DNA of 64,000 nucleotides from Ehretia macrophylla (lineage: Eukaryota > Streptophyta > Magnoliopsida > Boraginales > Ehretiaceae), in assembly GCA_037974665.1 (NCBI GenBank), contig CM075778.1, positions 25,486,001-25,550,000 of the forward strand, written 5' to 3'. Positions 11,601-23,496 of the stretch are shown one piece after another (the stretch's first letter is position 1; each line of letters starts with the position of its first letter). A model generated the notes under the pieces. That model was not told where the DNA came from. It worked only from the letters and a program-made list of their open reading frames with translations, and did no database searches. Made by a program: the position numbers and the translations under genes.

Positions 11601-12570
11601 GTTGTACGTGGACGACATGCTGGTAGCAGGTCCCAGTAAAGATCGGGTCCAAGAACTGAAGGCACAGTTAGCTGGGGAGTTTGATATGAAGGATTTGGGA
11701 CTAGCAAACAAGATTTTAGGGATACAAGTTCACCTAGACAGAAAAGGCAGGAAGGTATGGATTTCCCAGAAGAATTACTTGAAGAAAATCTTGCGGCACT
11801 TCAATATGCAAGATTGTAAAGAAATCTCGACCCCGCTTCCTGTCAATTACAAATTATCCTCAAGTATGTGCCCTAGTACTGAAGCGGAGAGGATAAAAAT
11901 GTGTCGAGTACCGTATACATCAGCAGTAGGAAGTCTCATGTTCGCTATGATATGTACGAGACCAAATATTGCTCAAGCAGTTGGTGCGGTCAGTCGGTTC
12001 ATGGCGAATCCTGGTAAAGAGCATTGGAATGTTGTTAAGAGGATCCTAAGATACATCAAAGGGACCTCGGATGTTGCATTATGTTTTGAAGGATCAGAAT
12101 TTACTGTCAAGGGTTTTGTTGATTCTGATTTTGCAGGTGATACCGATAAACGGAAGTCCACTACAGGCTATGTGTTTACAGTTGCAGGAGGCATGGTAAG
12201 CTGGATATCTAAATTACAGACTGTTGTGGCCCTATCTACAACAGAGGCTGAATACATGGCAGCTATACAAGCTTGTAAAGAAGCAATCTGGATTAAACGG
12301 TTAATGGAGGAGCTCGGGCACAAACAAGAGAAAATTCCCTTATTTTGTGACAGTCAGAGTGCCTTGCACATTGCAAGGAATCCAGCATTTCATTCCAGGA
12401 CGAAACACATAGGTGTTCAATATCACTTTGTTCGAGAAGTAGTGGAGGAAGGGAGTGTGGATATGCAGAAGATTCACACCAACGAGAACCTAGCAGATGT
12501 CATGACAAAGCCAATCAACATTGATAAGTTTGTTTGGAGTAGATCCTTCTTTGGCCTAGCAAAGACGTAA
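8662..12570 (+). pseudogene. Copia gag-pol region (fossil)
   Basis: Parts in order: gag (N-F-F-L-W-K near the start), CCHC zinc knuckle CYNCGKKGHFKKDC at 9349-9390, protease motif MDSGATWHM at about 9526-9552, GAG-pre-integrase with its H-H and C-C pairs at about 9920-10040, integrase core at about 10100-10450, reverse transcriptase with YVDDM at about 11605-11620, and RNase H with STTEAEY at about 12235-12255. These domains process and copy the element RNA into DNA and integrate it. About two breaks are present, so it is treated as a fossil. Confidence 0.9.
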
Positions 12571-12623
12571 GCAACATGGAATTGACAAGTATGGAGAGAT
12601 TTGAAGATCATCCAAAGTGGGCT

Positions 12624-12636
12624 TTAAGTGGGAGAA
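12624..12636 (+). other. Polypurine tract of the Copia element
   Basis: TTAAGTGGGAGAA-type purine run immediately before the 3' LTR, the usual plus-strand priming site. Confidence 0.75.
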
Positions 12637-13152
12637 TGTGAGTTGGTTAAAGCTCACTTTGAGCCTTTGGTCAAAAGAAAACAAAAGGCAATGGGAAATG
12701 AAGAAAAATCTTTGGTTGCAAAGTTAGGCACACACAATTTTGGGTTGATTTCACACTACATGTGGGAAGACTTTTGGTGCAAGATGAGCCTATAAATAGA
12801 GGTTCATTTTTCACCATTTGAGCATCACCAAACATTCCAAGTTAGAGAGAAAACATAAGCTTTCTCTTAAGTAGTTTTCTTCCTCTTTTGTTGTCCTATA
12901 TTTGTGAGTGAGAGTTAGTTTCTCCTATTATTTGAGAGAGTGATATTGTTCTCTCCTTATATTAGAGAGAATGTTATTGTAAAATACTCCACATCATAGT
13001 AAAATCCTCCATTACTTGCCCGTGGTTTTTCTCTCGATTTGTTTGAGGGTTTTCCACGTAAATCTTGTGTCTCTACTTTATCTGTTCTCATTCATATTTT
13101 AGCTGCGTGATACTGCTTGTCCCCAACCATTCCGCTGCGCCGATACCCAACA
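12637..13152 (+). repeat. 3' LTR of the Copia element
   Basis: Same TGTGAGTTGG start and CCCAACA end as the 5' LTR, followed by the right copy of the AAGAG target duplication (13153-13157). Confidence 0.95.
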
Positions 13153-13369
13153 AAGAGGACTACATACCTTCTCTTGAAGAGAGAAATCCATAGTGGAAGT
13201 GGAAGTTTCAAGAGAGAGAATTGTGATGAAAGGTGAAGAAGAAGACATGCTGTGACGTTGGGATATGAAATAAGAAAAGAGTTGGAACAGAAAATCTGTG
13301 GTGGAAGATAAGATTACTGGAATGATTATGTCTGATTCCACAGCCAAAAAGTGTATTATGGTAAGAGTA

Positions 13370-13842
13370 ATATTATATATCACTTTAATTTTCATATTTT
13401 TATATTATTTTTTAGTTAATATGTTGATATAACATGTCAAATTGACAAACTTATTTTTTTTTCTCTCCCTTATTTTATTTATTTATTTTTCTCTTTCTTA
13501 TTAATGTTTCTTGTCAACATTTCTTATTATTATTTTCTCTCTTTTACAAACTTTTTCTTACTAACTCTAACCAAAAATCCCCAAATCGATTGAGCAAAAA
13601 GGAGTTTATTACTCTCTTCTGCTCCAGGGCTATAGGTAATCATGTCCCTTTACATCTCTTGGAAGTAATGGTTTTGGTCCTGTCTATAATGAGACCCTGC
13701 GCATCCCTGTATTTCATTTTCTAAGGAAAAATCTTTCTCATATCTGACAAAGTTTAATTTTTCATGCTTTTAAATTCTCAGTAACGAGAAATAGTTTTCC
13801 TTTGAGGATGTGAATGCAAATGGTGATTGTAACTTGATTGGC

Positions 13843-13873
<31 letters not shown>

Positions 13874-14168
13874 GAAGAGGGGAATAAATTTGAGAGGATG
13901 TAATAGTGAATAATAGAAGAGAATAATAAACTTTTTTTTGCTGAATTGATTTGGGGATTTTTGGTTAGGGTTAGAAAGAAAAATACGTTTGTAAGAGAGA
14001 GCAAATGATATTAAAAAATGTTGACAAGAAACGATAATAAGAGAGAAAAATAAATAAATAAAACAAGGGAGGGAAAAAAAATAAGTTTGCCAACTTGACA
14101 TGCCATGTCAACATGTCAACTAAGAAGTGGTATAAAGGTGTGAAAATTAAAGTAGTATATAGTATTAC
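13370..14168. mobile_element. Long-arm fold-back element (about 800 bp)
   Basis: Arms of about 230 bp are inverse copies: GTAATATTATATATCACTTT at the left and AAAGTAGTATATAGTATTAC at the right; both arms include ACATGTCAA near the end and AAAAATCCCCAAATCGATT (or its inverse) near the centre. The middle holds a TA microsatellite at about 13845-13870. No transposase is encoded. Confidence 0.7.
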
Positions 14169-14239
14169 TCAGAAAGTAAAGAGTCTAAAATTTACCTAGC
14201 AAAAAAAAAGTATAAAATTGTTAGCACGTAGTATAATCA

Positions 14240-14600
14240 ATTTACAGTATTGTCGAGCAACAAATATTCATGCTTTTTTTTTTGGTCCATCAAATATTCA
14301 TGCTTGGACAATTATATCTCTGCATGTTTTTTTAGTTAATAGTATAGATATGTATATATGTGGATATATTATTTTTTAACTTTAAAAAGGTCTAAATTTA
14401 TTACGTTATTATTTAATTTATTTACAGTATTGACGAGCAACAAATATTCATGCTTAGACAATTATACCTCTACATATTTTTTTAGTTAATAGTATAGATA
14501 CATATATATGTGGATATATTACTTTTTAGCTTTAAAAAGGTCTAAAATTTATTATGTGATTGTTTAATTTAAGATATTTAAAAATTAGTTTTATTTGGTG
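14240..14600. repeat. Tandem duplication, two units of about 181 bp
   Basis: Two direct copies starting TTTACAGTATTG at 14240 and 14421, each with GAGCAACAAATATTCATGC and TTTTTTAGTTAATAGTATAGAT. The matching unit 2 locus has one copy. Confidence 0.8.
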
Positions 14601-14865
14601 TTTAAAAAAAATGTCGCGTAAAACTTGAAAAGAAAGAAGAAAATACCACACAGGATTTGAAAAAAAAAATGTCACATAAGCAAAATAGTAACACAATTAG
14701 TTAACTTTTTTTTAACGATGTGTAAAACACATTCTTTTTAGAAATTCAAGCCCTTCCATGGAGGATTTTAGAGTTAAGACCCTTAGTTCTATATTAAACT
14801 AAGTTCAGGTCCTAAAATGACTATTTTTTCCTTAATTAAATAAAAATACACATACACATTTCGTA
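14527..14865. repeat. Duplicated block, unit 1 (match to 47920-48262)
   Basis: Colinear with 47920-48262, for example AGCTTTAAAAAGGT, AAATAGTAACAC, and TAAATAAAAATACACA-type ends. In unit 2 this block is followed within about 30 bp by the LRR upstream region; in unit 1 the two are separated by 8.6 kb of inserted elements. Confidence 0.75.
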
Positions 14866-15059
14866 AGCGATTGATATACTGGAATGAATTTGGACATGAA
14901 TGTAATAGGCCAAGGAATGAAATGAAAATAGAAATAAAATGAACTTGAAAATGCGAATGACATGTTTGATATCTTCTATGAATGAAGAGTAGTAATGGAA
15001 ATACCTTGTATAATTTGACATGATTTCTCTTTTATTATTATAGTATTAAAAATATGACA

Positions 15060-15109
15060 GGATTATCTTTTTATTATTATAATAATTATTATTATTATTA
15101 TTATATTTG

Positions 15110-15149
<40 letters not shown>

Positions 15150-15395
15150 CATCATTATTATTTTACTTTATTATTATTATTATAATCATCATCATCATAA
15201 TTTTAATCAATATTTTTTTTTTTATTTTTTAATTTTATTATTATTTTATTTATTAATTAATAATATTATTATTTTTTATTATTATTTTGTTATTTTAAAT
15301 TTATTGATTATTATTATGATTATTACTTTTATTTTTATTTTATTTTTAGTTTTTGCTTTTATTTTTATAATAATAATTATTATTATTTTTAATAC
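15060..15395. repeat. ATT/TTA microsatellite and low-complexity DNA
   Basis: Long imperfect runs of ATTATT and TAATAA with a few interruptions, including a clean (ATT) run near 15115-15150. It abuts the left edge of the outer Copia fossil. Confidence 0.9.
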
Positions 15396-16668
15396 ATTTT
15401 GTTGAGGAATATTAGGAAAACATCAGCTAGTGCGAAATTAATGATGAGAAATACCTTTTTCTTTCAAAAAATTAACAAGTGTGAAATTAAAAAACTCTCT
15501 TCCATTGTCTGTTCTCAAAACTTGAATTTTGGTTTGAAACTGATTTTCAATCATAGCATAAAATTCATTAAAGGACTTTTACAACCTCAAATTTTTCTCT
15601 CAATAAATATATCCAACATACTCTACTATGGTCATCAATGAAAGTGATGAACCACCTAGTTCCAGTTACATTAGTAACCCATAATTCTCCCCACACATCA
15701 CTATGAATCAAATAAAAAAAGTTTCGATGCTTGATATAAATGAGAAGGATAAGATATCTACTGATGCTTTGATAGCTGACAAGATTCACATTGAAATAGT
15801 AAAGGATTCAAATTTTTTAATAAAGATGGCACCAAATGTTTTACATAAAATAAACTTGGATGGCCTAACCTACAGTGCTATAACATTATTTGACTCTTAA
15901 GAGACAAAGAAATATCACCATTATTTGCGATTTGAGTTTGTCCACTCTTGAAGATTTCATCGCCAAAATAATAGAGTCCCTCAACCATTCTAGCACTACC
16001 AATCATCTTCCTCGAATGTAGGTCCTGAAATTTATAGTGAGAATCAATTAATTTGACAACACAATTAGAGTCTTCAGTAAGTTTACTAACTGACAAAAGG
16101 TTACATGAAAGTTTAAGTACATAAAGGACAGATTTTAAAATAAGATTTTTAGGGACACGTATAGAATCTTTCTCCACAATCGGAGAAAATCTAGCATCAA
16201 CAATGCAAATTTTTAGATGACCCGAACAAGGAAGATATGAGTTAAACAAGTGTGATAAGCAAGTTATATGATTAGATGCACTAGAATTAATGATTCAAGG
16301 TGCCGGATTTAAAAAACTAGTGACAGCACTTAGAAATTTACTTTTATGAGCGAGAGAACTTGATGGAGTAATTGAAACTTGAGTTTGACTTAGCAGTTTG
16401 TAGAGATGATCAAGTTGTTCCTTACTGAAGAGAGATGTAGGTATCTCGGACTCAGTAGTAACTTGTAATCCACGTCCATTCTTGTCTCCAAATCTGCTTT
16501 TCCAATTTGTTGGTTTTCCATGTATTTTTCAACATGCTTCTCGTGTATGTCTAGGTTTATTACTAACATCACACCATACTTTAGCCTTGTTTTCAAACTT
16601 CCAAGGCCCCGCGTTATTGGCATATTGATTTTGAAGTTAGTTGTAGTTGCTATCTTTTTAGTGGTTCT

Positions 16669-16965
16669 TGTTGTGATAGGCCTAGACTAATTTAGAGAAC
16701 TAAAACTTATGTAGGAAATATTTAGGAAGTGGAAAAGGAGAATTTTGGAGGAACTAGAGAACTTGTATTGATGAGAAGATTTTGATTTTTGACTTGGTTA
16801 CAAATGCTTGAAGTTGCGCCTTATTTATAGGTGTTTAAGGAGCATTCTACACATAAGATATTTTGAAGATTCTTAGAATATGATAGATAATATTTCTAGA
16901 TCTTTCTAGCTAGCCAAATAAAATATTTCTCCCTAGATGTTTCCTAGATGCTTCCTAGAAAATGT
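16669..16965 (-). repeat. 3' LTR of the nested Copia (minus strand)
   Basis: Begins TGTTGTGATAGGCC and matches the right-hand LTR at 21055 with only a few percent difference. It is shorter than the partner. Confidence 0.85.
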
Positions 16966-19900
16966 TTGAAGTTGCCCCCTCTTAAACTTGAATTTGTCAT
17001 TCCAAGACGGGATCTCAGCTTGAGAAAAACTTCAGTTGGGAGAGGGTTGGTGAAGATATCCGCTACCTGGTCTTGTGACTTCACGTACTTTATTTGGACA
17101 TTTTTCTTTGTCATACATTCTCTGATGAAGTGATATCTGGTATCAATATGCTTGCTTCTATCATGGAAGACAGGATTCTTTGCCAACGTAATTGCTGACT
17201 TATTGTCCATGAATATTTTTGTTGCTTCGTCTTGAGAAAAGTTAAGCTCCTTGAGCAAATTCCGTAGTCATAGCGCATGACATACACCTGCAATAGCGGC
17301 TACATATTCAGCTTCACATTTTGATAATGTGACTATTGGTTGTTTCTTTGAAGTCCATGTGAATGCTGTGTTGTACTTTTTCGATCATCCATGTCTCCAA
17401 CCCAATCACTATCACTGTATCCCACTAGCTTGAAGTTACTCGTAGAGGGATAGAAGATACCGTAGTCAATAGTGCCTTTTAAATATCGAAGGATTCTTTT
17501 TACGACCTTGAAGTAATGAGTTGTTGGAGTCTCCATGAACTTGCTGATGAGTCCTACTCCAAATAGGATATCTGGTCTTGTGCATATCAAATATCATAGG
17601 CTCCCGACCAAGCTCTTATATAAAGTTGGATCTACCTTCTCAACTTCATCGTACCTTGATAACTTGATTCCACACTCCACCGGGGTGCTTATGTTCTTGC
17701 AGTTGTCCATATTGAATTTTTTGAGAATTTCCTTTGCATATCCTTCTTGAGATATAAAGATGTCATCATCCATCTTCTTCACTTCAATTCCAAGATAGTA
17801 TGTCAGAAGCCCGATATCCGTCATTTCGAATTCTCGTGACATTGCCTTCTTGAAGTCTTCGAACATTTTTGGATTGCTTCCTGTGAAGATCAAGTCATTC
17901 ACGTACAAACAGACAATCATAATATCTCTTTTTTCATCCACTTTTATGTATAATGCGTGCTCATGAGGACATTTTTTGAAATTATTCTCTTCGAAATACT
18001 TATCGATTCTGGTATTCCATGCCCGAGGAGCTTACTTCAACCCGTAAAAAGCCTTTTTCAACTTCAAGACTTTGTCTTCATGGCCTCGAAAAATGTAACC
18101 TTCGGGTTGCTCAAGATATACTTCTTCTTCAAGAAATCCATTTAGGAATGCTAATTTAACATCTATCTGATAGATTTTCCATTTCTTCTGAGCTGCTATT
18201 GAAATCAGCAATTTTATTGTTTCTAGCCGAGCAACCGGAGCGAAGACTTCATCATAGTCAATACCAGTTCTTTATTTGTATCCTTTGGCCACCAATCTTG
18301 CTTTGTATCGTTCAACTTCTCCTTTGGCATTCTTCTTAGCTTTGTAGACCCATTTTACTCCAATTGCTTTGTGCCCCTTTGGTAAGGTTTTCAGCTCCCA
18401 TGTGTCATTCTTCTTGATTGTTTTAATCTCCTCATCCATAGCTTTTTCTCCATTCTTTACATTTTGTTGCTTCTTCAAAGTTGATGGGCTTGCAATCAGC
18501 AAAGAGACAGAATAGAGTGAGGTCATTCTGATTCTCTGTTACCTCATAAATTTCTTGTAGAGTCCTTACTTGGTAAGGTCTTGTATCAGAGCTCTCCGTT
18601 GATGATAATGTTGCTTCTTGTGGTGTTGTTGGTGATGAAGGCAGAGTCTCATAATTGGTTGCTTCTTCAATTCTTGGTGGTTCTTCTTCATGCATTAGGA
18701 AGAATTGGTACTGCTCATTTTCTTCTTTACCCCAGTCCCACGAGCTTTTCTCATCGAACTCCACGTCTTTGCTTATGGTGGATTTCTTTGTACTTGGATT
18801 GTATAACTTGTATCCTTTTGAGTTTTGGTCATAGCAATGAGGATGTACTTCTCGCTTTTATCATCGAGCTTTGTTCTTCTTTGGTCAGGAACATGTACAT
18901 AGGCTATGCTTCCAAATACTCGTAGGTGTGCAACACTTGGCTTGTGCCCGCTCTATGTTTGTTGGAGTGTTTTGTTCCATATACTCCTTGTGGGAGAACG
19001 ATTTGATAGATACACTGCACAATCCACAGCTTCAACCTAGAATTCCTTTGGCAACATCTTACTCTTGAGCATGCTTCTTGTCATGTCGAGGATGGATCTA
19101 TTCTTCCTCTCTGCTACTCTATTTTGTTATGGTGAGTAAGGAAGAGTGAATGGACATTTGATTCCATTTCCTTCACAATATGCCTTGAACTCTTGTGAGT
19201 TGAATTCTCCCCTTTTATCGGATCTCATCGCCTTTATGGTATATCCACTTTGTTTCTCCATAAGAGCCTTGAATTTCTTGAAGGCATTGATGACCTCTGA
19301 TTTTTCTTTTAGGAAATACACCCATGTTTTTCTGCTGAAATCATCAATGAAAAGAATGAAGTACATGTTTTTGCCAAATGATACTGGGTTAATTGGGCCG
19401 CACACATCGATGTGAACTAACTCCAATGGCCTCCTTACTTTTGATGATGCCTCTTGTGGGAAGCTTTTTCAAAATTGCTTTCCAAGTAGACATCATTCAC
19501 ATAGTTGATCGGGGTGATCGATGGAAGGTAGTCCCTTGACCATATGTTTCTTTGATAGTAGCTTTAGTCCTCTAAAATTGAGATGACCCAACCTCAAATG
19601 CCATAGCCAAGAGGTGTCTTCCAAGTATGCTTCCAAACATTTGAGACTATCATTTTGAATGTTCAATAGAAATATTCTATTGTTGGTCATGGGCACTTGG
19701 GCAATTAAGTTTCCTCTATGATCTCTTAGGAAGAGACTGATTTTTCATGTGGATATCATAGCCCTTTTCTAAGAGTTAGCCCATGCTCAAGATATTGGCC
19801 TTCAGGTTGGGCACGTAGTATACATTGGAGATGAATTAGTGTCTACCAACTTTTAGGCGGATGAGTATTTTACCTTTTCCCTTGACCGAAGTCTTAGATA

Positions 19901-21054
19901 GGTCTTCAAACGTGACATTTCCATTCACCGATTCATCAAGCTCGACAAACATGTTCTTGTTGCTGCACATGTGGTTACTTGCACTTGTGTCAAGGTACTA
20001 TGTATGTTGTTTTCCATCTTCGTATCCCTTGTATGCGAGCAAGAGGGTAGAGTCTACCTCATCATTCTTTTGTTCGACATAATTGGATCTCTCCCCTACA
20101 TTCTTGGTTGAACTTCGGCATTCTAAGGCATAATGACCGAATTTGTAGCAATTGTAACATTCAACTTCGGACTTTTCATACCTTGGTCTTTGAGTGCCTC
20201 ATTTTCGATATCTGCTTGATAATCTATTGTTATCATCCTTCTCATTGTAGGGGATGTTGTATCCTCCTCTTCCTCGGCCATGACCGCATCCACGTCCACG
20301 TCCACGTCCTTGTCCTTGTCCCCGTTCTCATCCTCTTTGGCTTCTTTCATCGCTAAGGTCTTGATCTCCTCGATTGAGGTTGAGGTTGGCTTGTAAGACT
20401 TGGTCTAGTGATTCCTTATTCCTTCTCTTGATCTTCTCTTCATCTACTTGAAGCTTACCGGTGAGTAAATCAATAGTCATTTTCTCTAAATCATTAGATT
20501 CTTCAATTGCTACTACCACATGGTCGAATTTTGAATCTAATAATCGGAGAATTTTTTCAATGACCCGAACATCACCCATGCTTTCACCATTTGTTTGTAG
20601 TTGATTAACTATGGATTGAACTCTTGAAACATAATCGGAGACTGACTCGGATTCTTTCATTTGTAAATTTCCAAACTTAACTCTAAGAGCTTGAAGACGG
20701 ACTTTTCTTACCTTATCAACTCCTTGGTATGCTTTCTCAAGAATTTCCCATGCTTTCTTAGCTGTTAAAGCTTGGGAAATCTTCTCAAACGTGGCATCAT
20801 CTACTGCTTGTTGGATGATTGAAAGAACCTTTTGATCTTTCATCTTAGACTCATTCAAAGCCTTCTTTTGTGCTTGAGTAAGAGTGGCCTCATCTTTGGG
20901 TACTTCATAGCCTTCTTCAACAACATCCCATATATCTTGGCCGCCAAGACATGTTTTCATTTGGATGTTCCACCTTCTATAGTTGTCGTTGGCGAGCCTT
21001 GGAAATGGGAATGCTACACTTGATGTCGCCATAACCTAGCTCTTGATACCATTT

Positions 21055-21541
21055 TGTTGTGATAGGCCTAGACTAATTTAGAGAACTAAAACTTATGTAG
21101 AAAATATTTAGGAAGTGGAAGAGGATAATTTTCGAGGAACTAGAGATTTTGTATTGATGAGAATATTTTGATTTTTGACTTAGTTACAAATGCTTGAAGT
21201 TGTCCCCTATTTATAGGTGTTTAAGGAGCATTCTACACACAAGATATTTTAAAAATTCTTGGAATATGCTAGATAATATTCCTATATCTTTCTAGCTAGC
21301 CAAATAAAATATTTATCCCTAGATGTTTCCTAGATGCTTCCTAGAAAATATCTCAACTTCAAGATTTCTCTAGATGTAGGGCTTGGGCTTACAATTGGGC
21401 AATGCTCTTATTCTTTTGGGCCAAGTGGGTAAATATTTTAGCTAGCCCAAATGCTTTAGTATTAATACTTAGCCCAAATACTCATTCATTAATTTTTAGC
21501 CCAAATTTACCTTAGCCCAAATTCAAGTTTACTTTCCAACA
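21055..21541 (-). repeat. 5' LTR of the nested Copia (minus strand)
   Basis: Read on the plus strand it runs TGTTGTGATAGG to TTTCCAACA, 487 bp. The primer-site inverse lies directly to its left. Confidence 0.85.
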
Positions 21542-22689
21542 GTTGTTGCATGAAGTGCAGGATTTCATTACATAGACTAAGGACTTTCTTTCCCAACATC
21601 ACTAGCCTTTGGTTGTCTTTTCTCTTTACTTCTAAGAAGACTTCTCTAGTAGATGGCCGTGGTTCTCTACCAAGGAGACGCCCTCTCACCTCATCTAACT
21701 CAGAATTAAATCCAACCAAAAATTCAAAAACACAATCCTTCTCAACTGTTTTTTTAAACTTGGCACTATCTTTTGCACATGCCTAATCAGAGTTGTAAAA
21801 TAAATTAAGTTCTTGTCATAAACCTTGCAGCATATTATAATACATTGTGACCATTTGATCTCCTTGCTTTGTTTCTCATACTTTTATTTTGATTTCATAA
21901 ACTTGTGCAAAATTTCCCAAATCTGAATATGTCTCAGTTATAGCATCCCATAATTCTTTGGCTATAGACAGATACTTATATGTTTGGCCTATCTCCGACT
22001 CCATGGAATTCACAAGCCATGATATAATCATGGAATTCTCTGCGTCTCACACTACATATTCAGGGTCATCTTCCTTTGGGGCCTTTCTTGCACCAGTCAA
22101 ATACCCAATCTTCTCCAACCCTTTGATAAAAAACTTTACAGATTGAGACCATCATAGAAAATTTTGCCCATTCAACTGATAAGCGGTGATTTGGAGGATT
22201 GAATTGTCCTTTGAACTAGATGGATTGTTATGAGATTTCAGCGTGTGTGAAAGGTGAAATTTCAAATATGTTGAAGGATGAAGGACAAAGAAAAAGTAAT
22301 AATAAATAGAAGAATAAGTCTTCTAGAATTTGAACAAAGGGCAGAAGAATAAGTATTCTTTTTGCTCTAATAGGTTCAGCATATAGGAGAACTTGTCTCT
22401 AATACAATGCAGAAAATAGGAATAATTCCTAGTGTATTACATTAGCTTGAGAAGTACAACCCTATATTTATACATAAACTACACCACTGTATTTCCTAAA
22501 TAAATACAATCACAATCCCTATAACTTGGGATCTACAATTTTAAGCATAACTAGTCAACTAACTGTTTATGAATATTTTCAATCATATCCACTTATTTGG
22601 TTACATTAAATCAAATACATTGATTCATACAATCATAATCACATATTCAAGATTTTTCCACAATTTATCTTCGAAGTGGCTATTTTCAA

Positions 22690-23075
22690 ATCCAAATGAG
22701 GTGGGGAAACGAATGGAAAACTACTTTCAAAACAAGAGATGGACTTTATGAATGGATGGTAATGTCATTCGGTCTTTCTAATGCTCCTAGTACTTTCATG
22801 CGCCTTATGAAATATATCTTTAAATCATTCATTGGGAAGTTTGTTATGGTATCTTTTGATGACATTCTTGTGTATTTTTAAGACGAGAGGCAACACTTGA
22901 ATCATCTACAACAAATTTTTAACACTTTGAGATAACAGGGGCTTTATGCTAACTTGAAAAAGAGCAATTTTTTTACTAATAGTTTGGTCTTTTTGGGCTA
23001 CGTTGTCTTTAAGGATGGCATAAAGATGGACCCTAGTAAAGTGGAAGCAATCATTGATTGGCCAGCGCCTATAAC
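22690..23075 (+). mobile_element. Ty3/Gypsy reverse-transcriptase fragment (fossil)
   Basis: Translation shows hallmark Ty3/Gypsy sequence: [14 protein letters not shown], then F-D-D-I-L-V-Y, then F-L-G-Y-V-V and D-W-P-A-P. Only part of the reverse transcriptase survives; there are no LTRs, and it ends at the neighbouring MITE. Broken. Confidence 0.85.
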
Positions 23076-23096
23076 ACTTGCCCCCTATTGTGTAAA

Positions 23097-23496
23097 GGTA
23101 AATTTCACACTTAGTCCCTATTGTTTACAAATTATTTTAGGTTGGTCCTTAATATTTTAGAAAAATCATATTAGTATCTAATATTTACAAAATAATTCAA
23201 ATTGGCCCTTATTGTTTAAGACTAACCAATTTAATCTCTATTATTTCTCATAAAATTTAATTTAGTCCCCAAATAGATATCACATGTAAGGACTTGATTG
23301 AATTTTTTTAGAAAACAATAGGGACTAGAGTGAATTGTTTAAAAAATAATAAGAACCAATTTGGTTAAGTTTGAACAATAAGGACCATTTTGAATAACTT
23401 TTGTAAATATTAGGAGACCTCTATAAATCTTTTAAAGTATTAAGAATTAAATTGAAAAAACATGTAAATAATAGGGACTAAGTATGAAATTTACCC
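23097..23496. mobile_element. Palindromic MITE, about 400 bp, related to 1184-1637
   Basis: Ends GGTAAATTTCACACTTAGTC and GACTAAGTATGAAATTTACC are inverse copies, and the halves pair along most of their length around a centre near 23285. The motif TTAGTCCCTATTGTTT is shared with the element at 1184-1637. No coding capacity. Confidence 0.65.

Larger units (their letters stand above)
7918..13152 (+). mobile_element. Near-whole Ty1/Copia retrotransposon (5235 bp)
   Basis: Complete architecture in the order expected for Copia: 5' LTR, tRNA-Met primer site, gag with a CCHC knuckle, protease, integrase, reverse transcriptase, RNase H, polypurine tract, 3' LTR. The two LTRs (515 and 516 bp) differ at about 15 positions by eye, near 3%, suggesting an insertion on the order of a million years ago. 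Unit 2 carries the empty site. The coding region looks nearly whole, with about two breaks. Confidence 0.95.
7207..13248 (-). pseudogene. Decayed host gene, unit 1 copy: three exon-like pieces, split by a Copia element
   Basis: On the minus strand: exon 1 at 13248-13168 (27 codons from an ATG, ending AAG before GTATGT); exon 2 at 7539-7478 (62 nt after a TTTTGCAG acceptor, before GTTAGTA; translates T-I-A-V-I-P-V-E-P-R-L-E-W-F-N); exon 3 from about 7408 to 7207. The Copia element at 7918-13152 lies in intron 1. Against the unit 2 copy, exon 3 has an early stop (second codon after the in-frame ATG), and intron 2 has lost about 486 bp between TTAG repeats. I do not recognise the protein, and the exon model is inferred from splice-site signals and the comparison of copies. 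Confidence 0.35.
16669..21541 (-). mobile_element. Nested Ty1/Copia fossil inside the outer Copia
   Basis: Minus-strand element with LTR-like ends, a primer-site inverse (GATACCATTT) beside the right LTR, gag (N-Y-R-R-W-N-I-Q-M-K) near 21032-20330, GAG-pre-integrase (L-R-L-G-H-L-N-F-R-G) near 19650-19500, integrase (FIDDFSRK) near 19430-19130, reverse transcriptase (Y-V-N-D-L-I-F, F-E-M-T-D-I-G-L) near 18520-17600, and RNase H (D-N-K-S-A-I) near 17590-16950. Flanks GTTCT and GTTGT fit a 5-bp target duplication with one difference. Many breaks. Confidence 0.9.
15405..22550 (-). mobile_element. Outer Ty1/Copia fossil, host of a nested Copia
   Basis: On the minus strand, gag sequence lies at about 22270-21542 (includes W-D-A-I-T-E-T and G-R-L-L-G-R-E-P-R-P), then, left of the nested element, the end of gag, GAG-pre-integrase (N-L-L-S-V-S-K-L) and integrase (HSDVWGE, FIDDHSR) down to about 15405. 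A stretch at about 22290-22545 with a minus-strand TATAAATA resembles its 5' LTR. Reverse transcriptase and the far LTR are not recognised. It has many breaks and is clearly older than the element inside it. Confidence 0.75.

Noticed and set aside
13855-13870. TA repeat as a possible target of a separate insertion
   Set aside because: It is the centre of the long-arm fold-back element and needs no other explanation.
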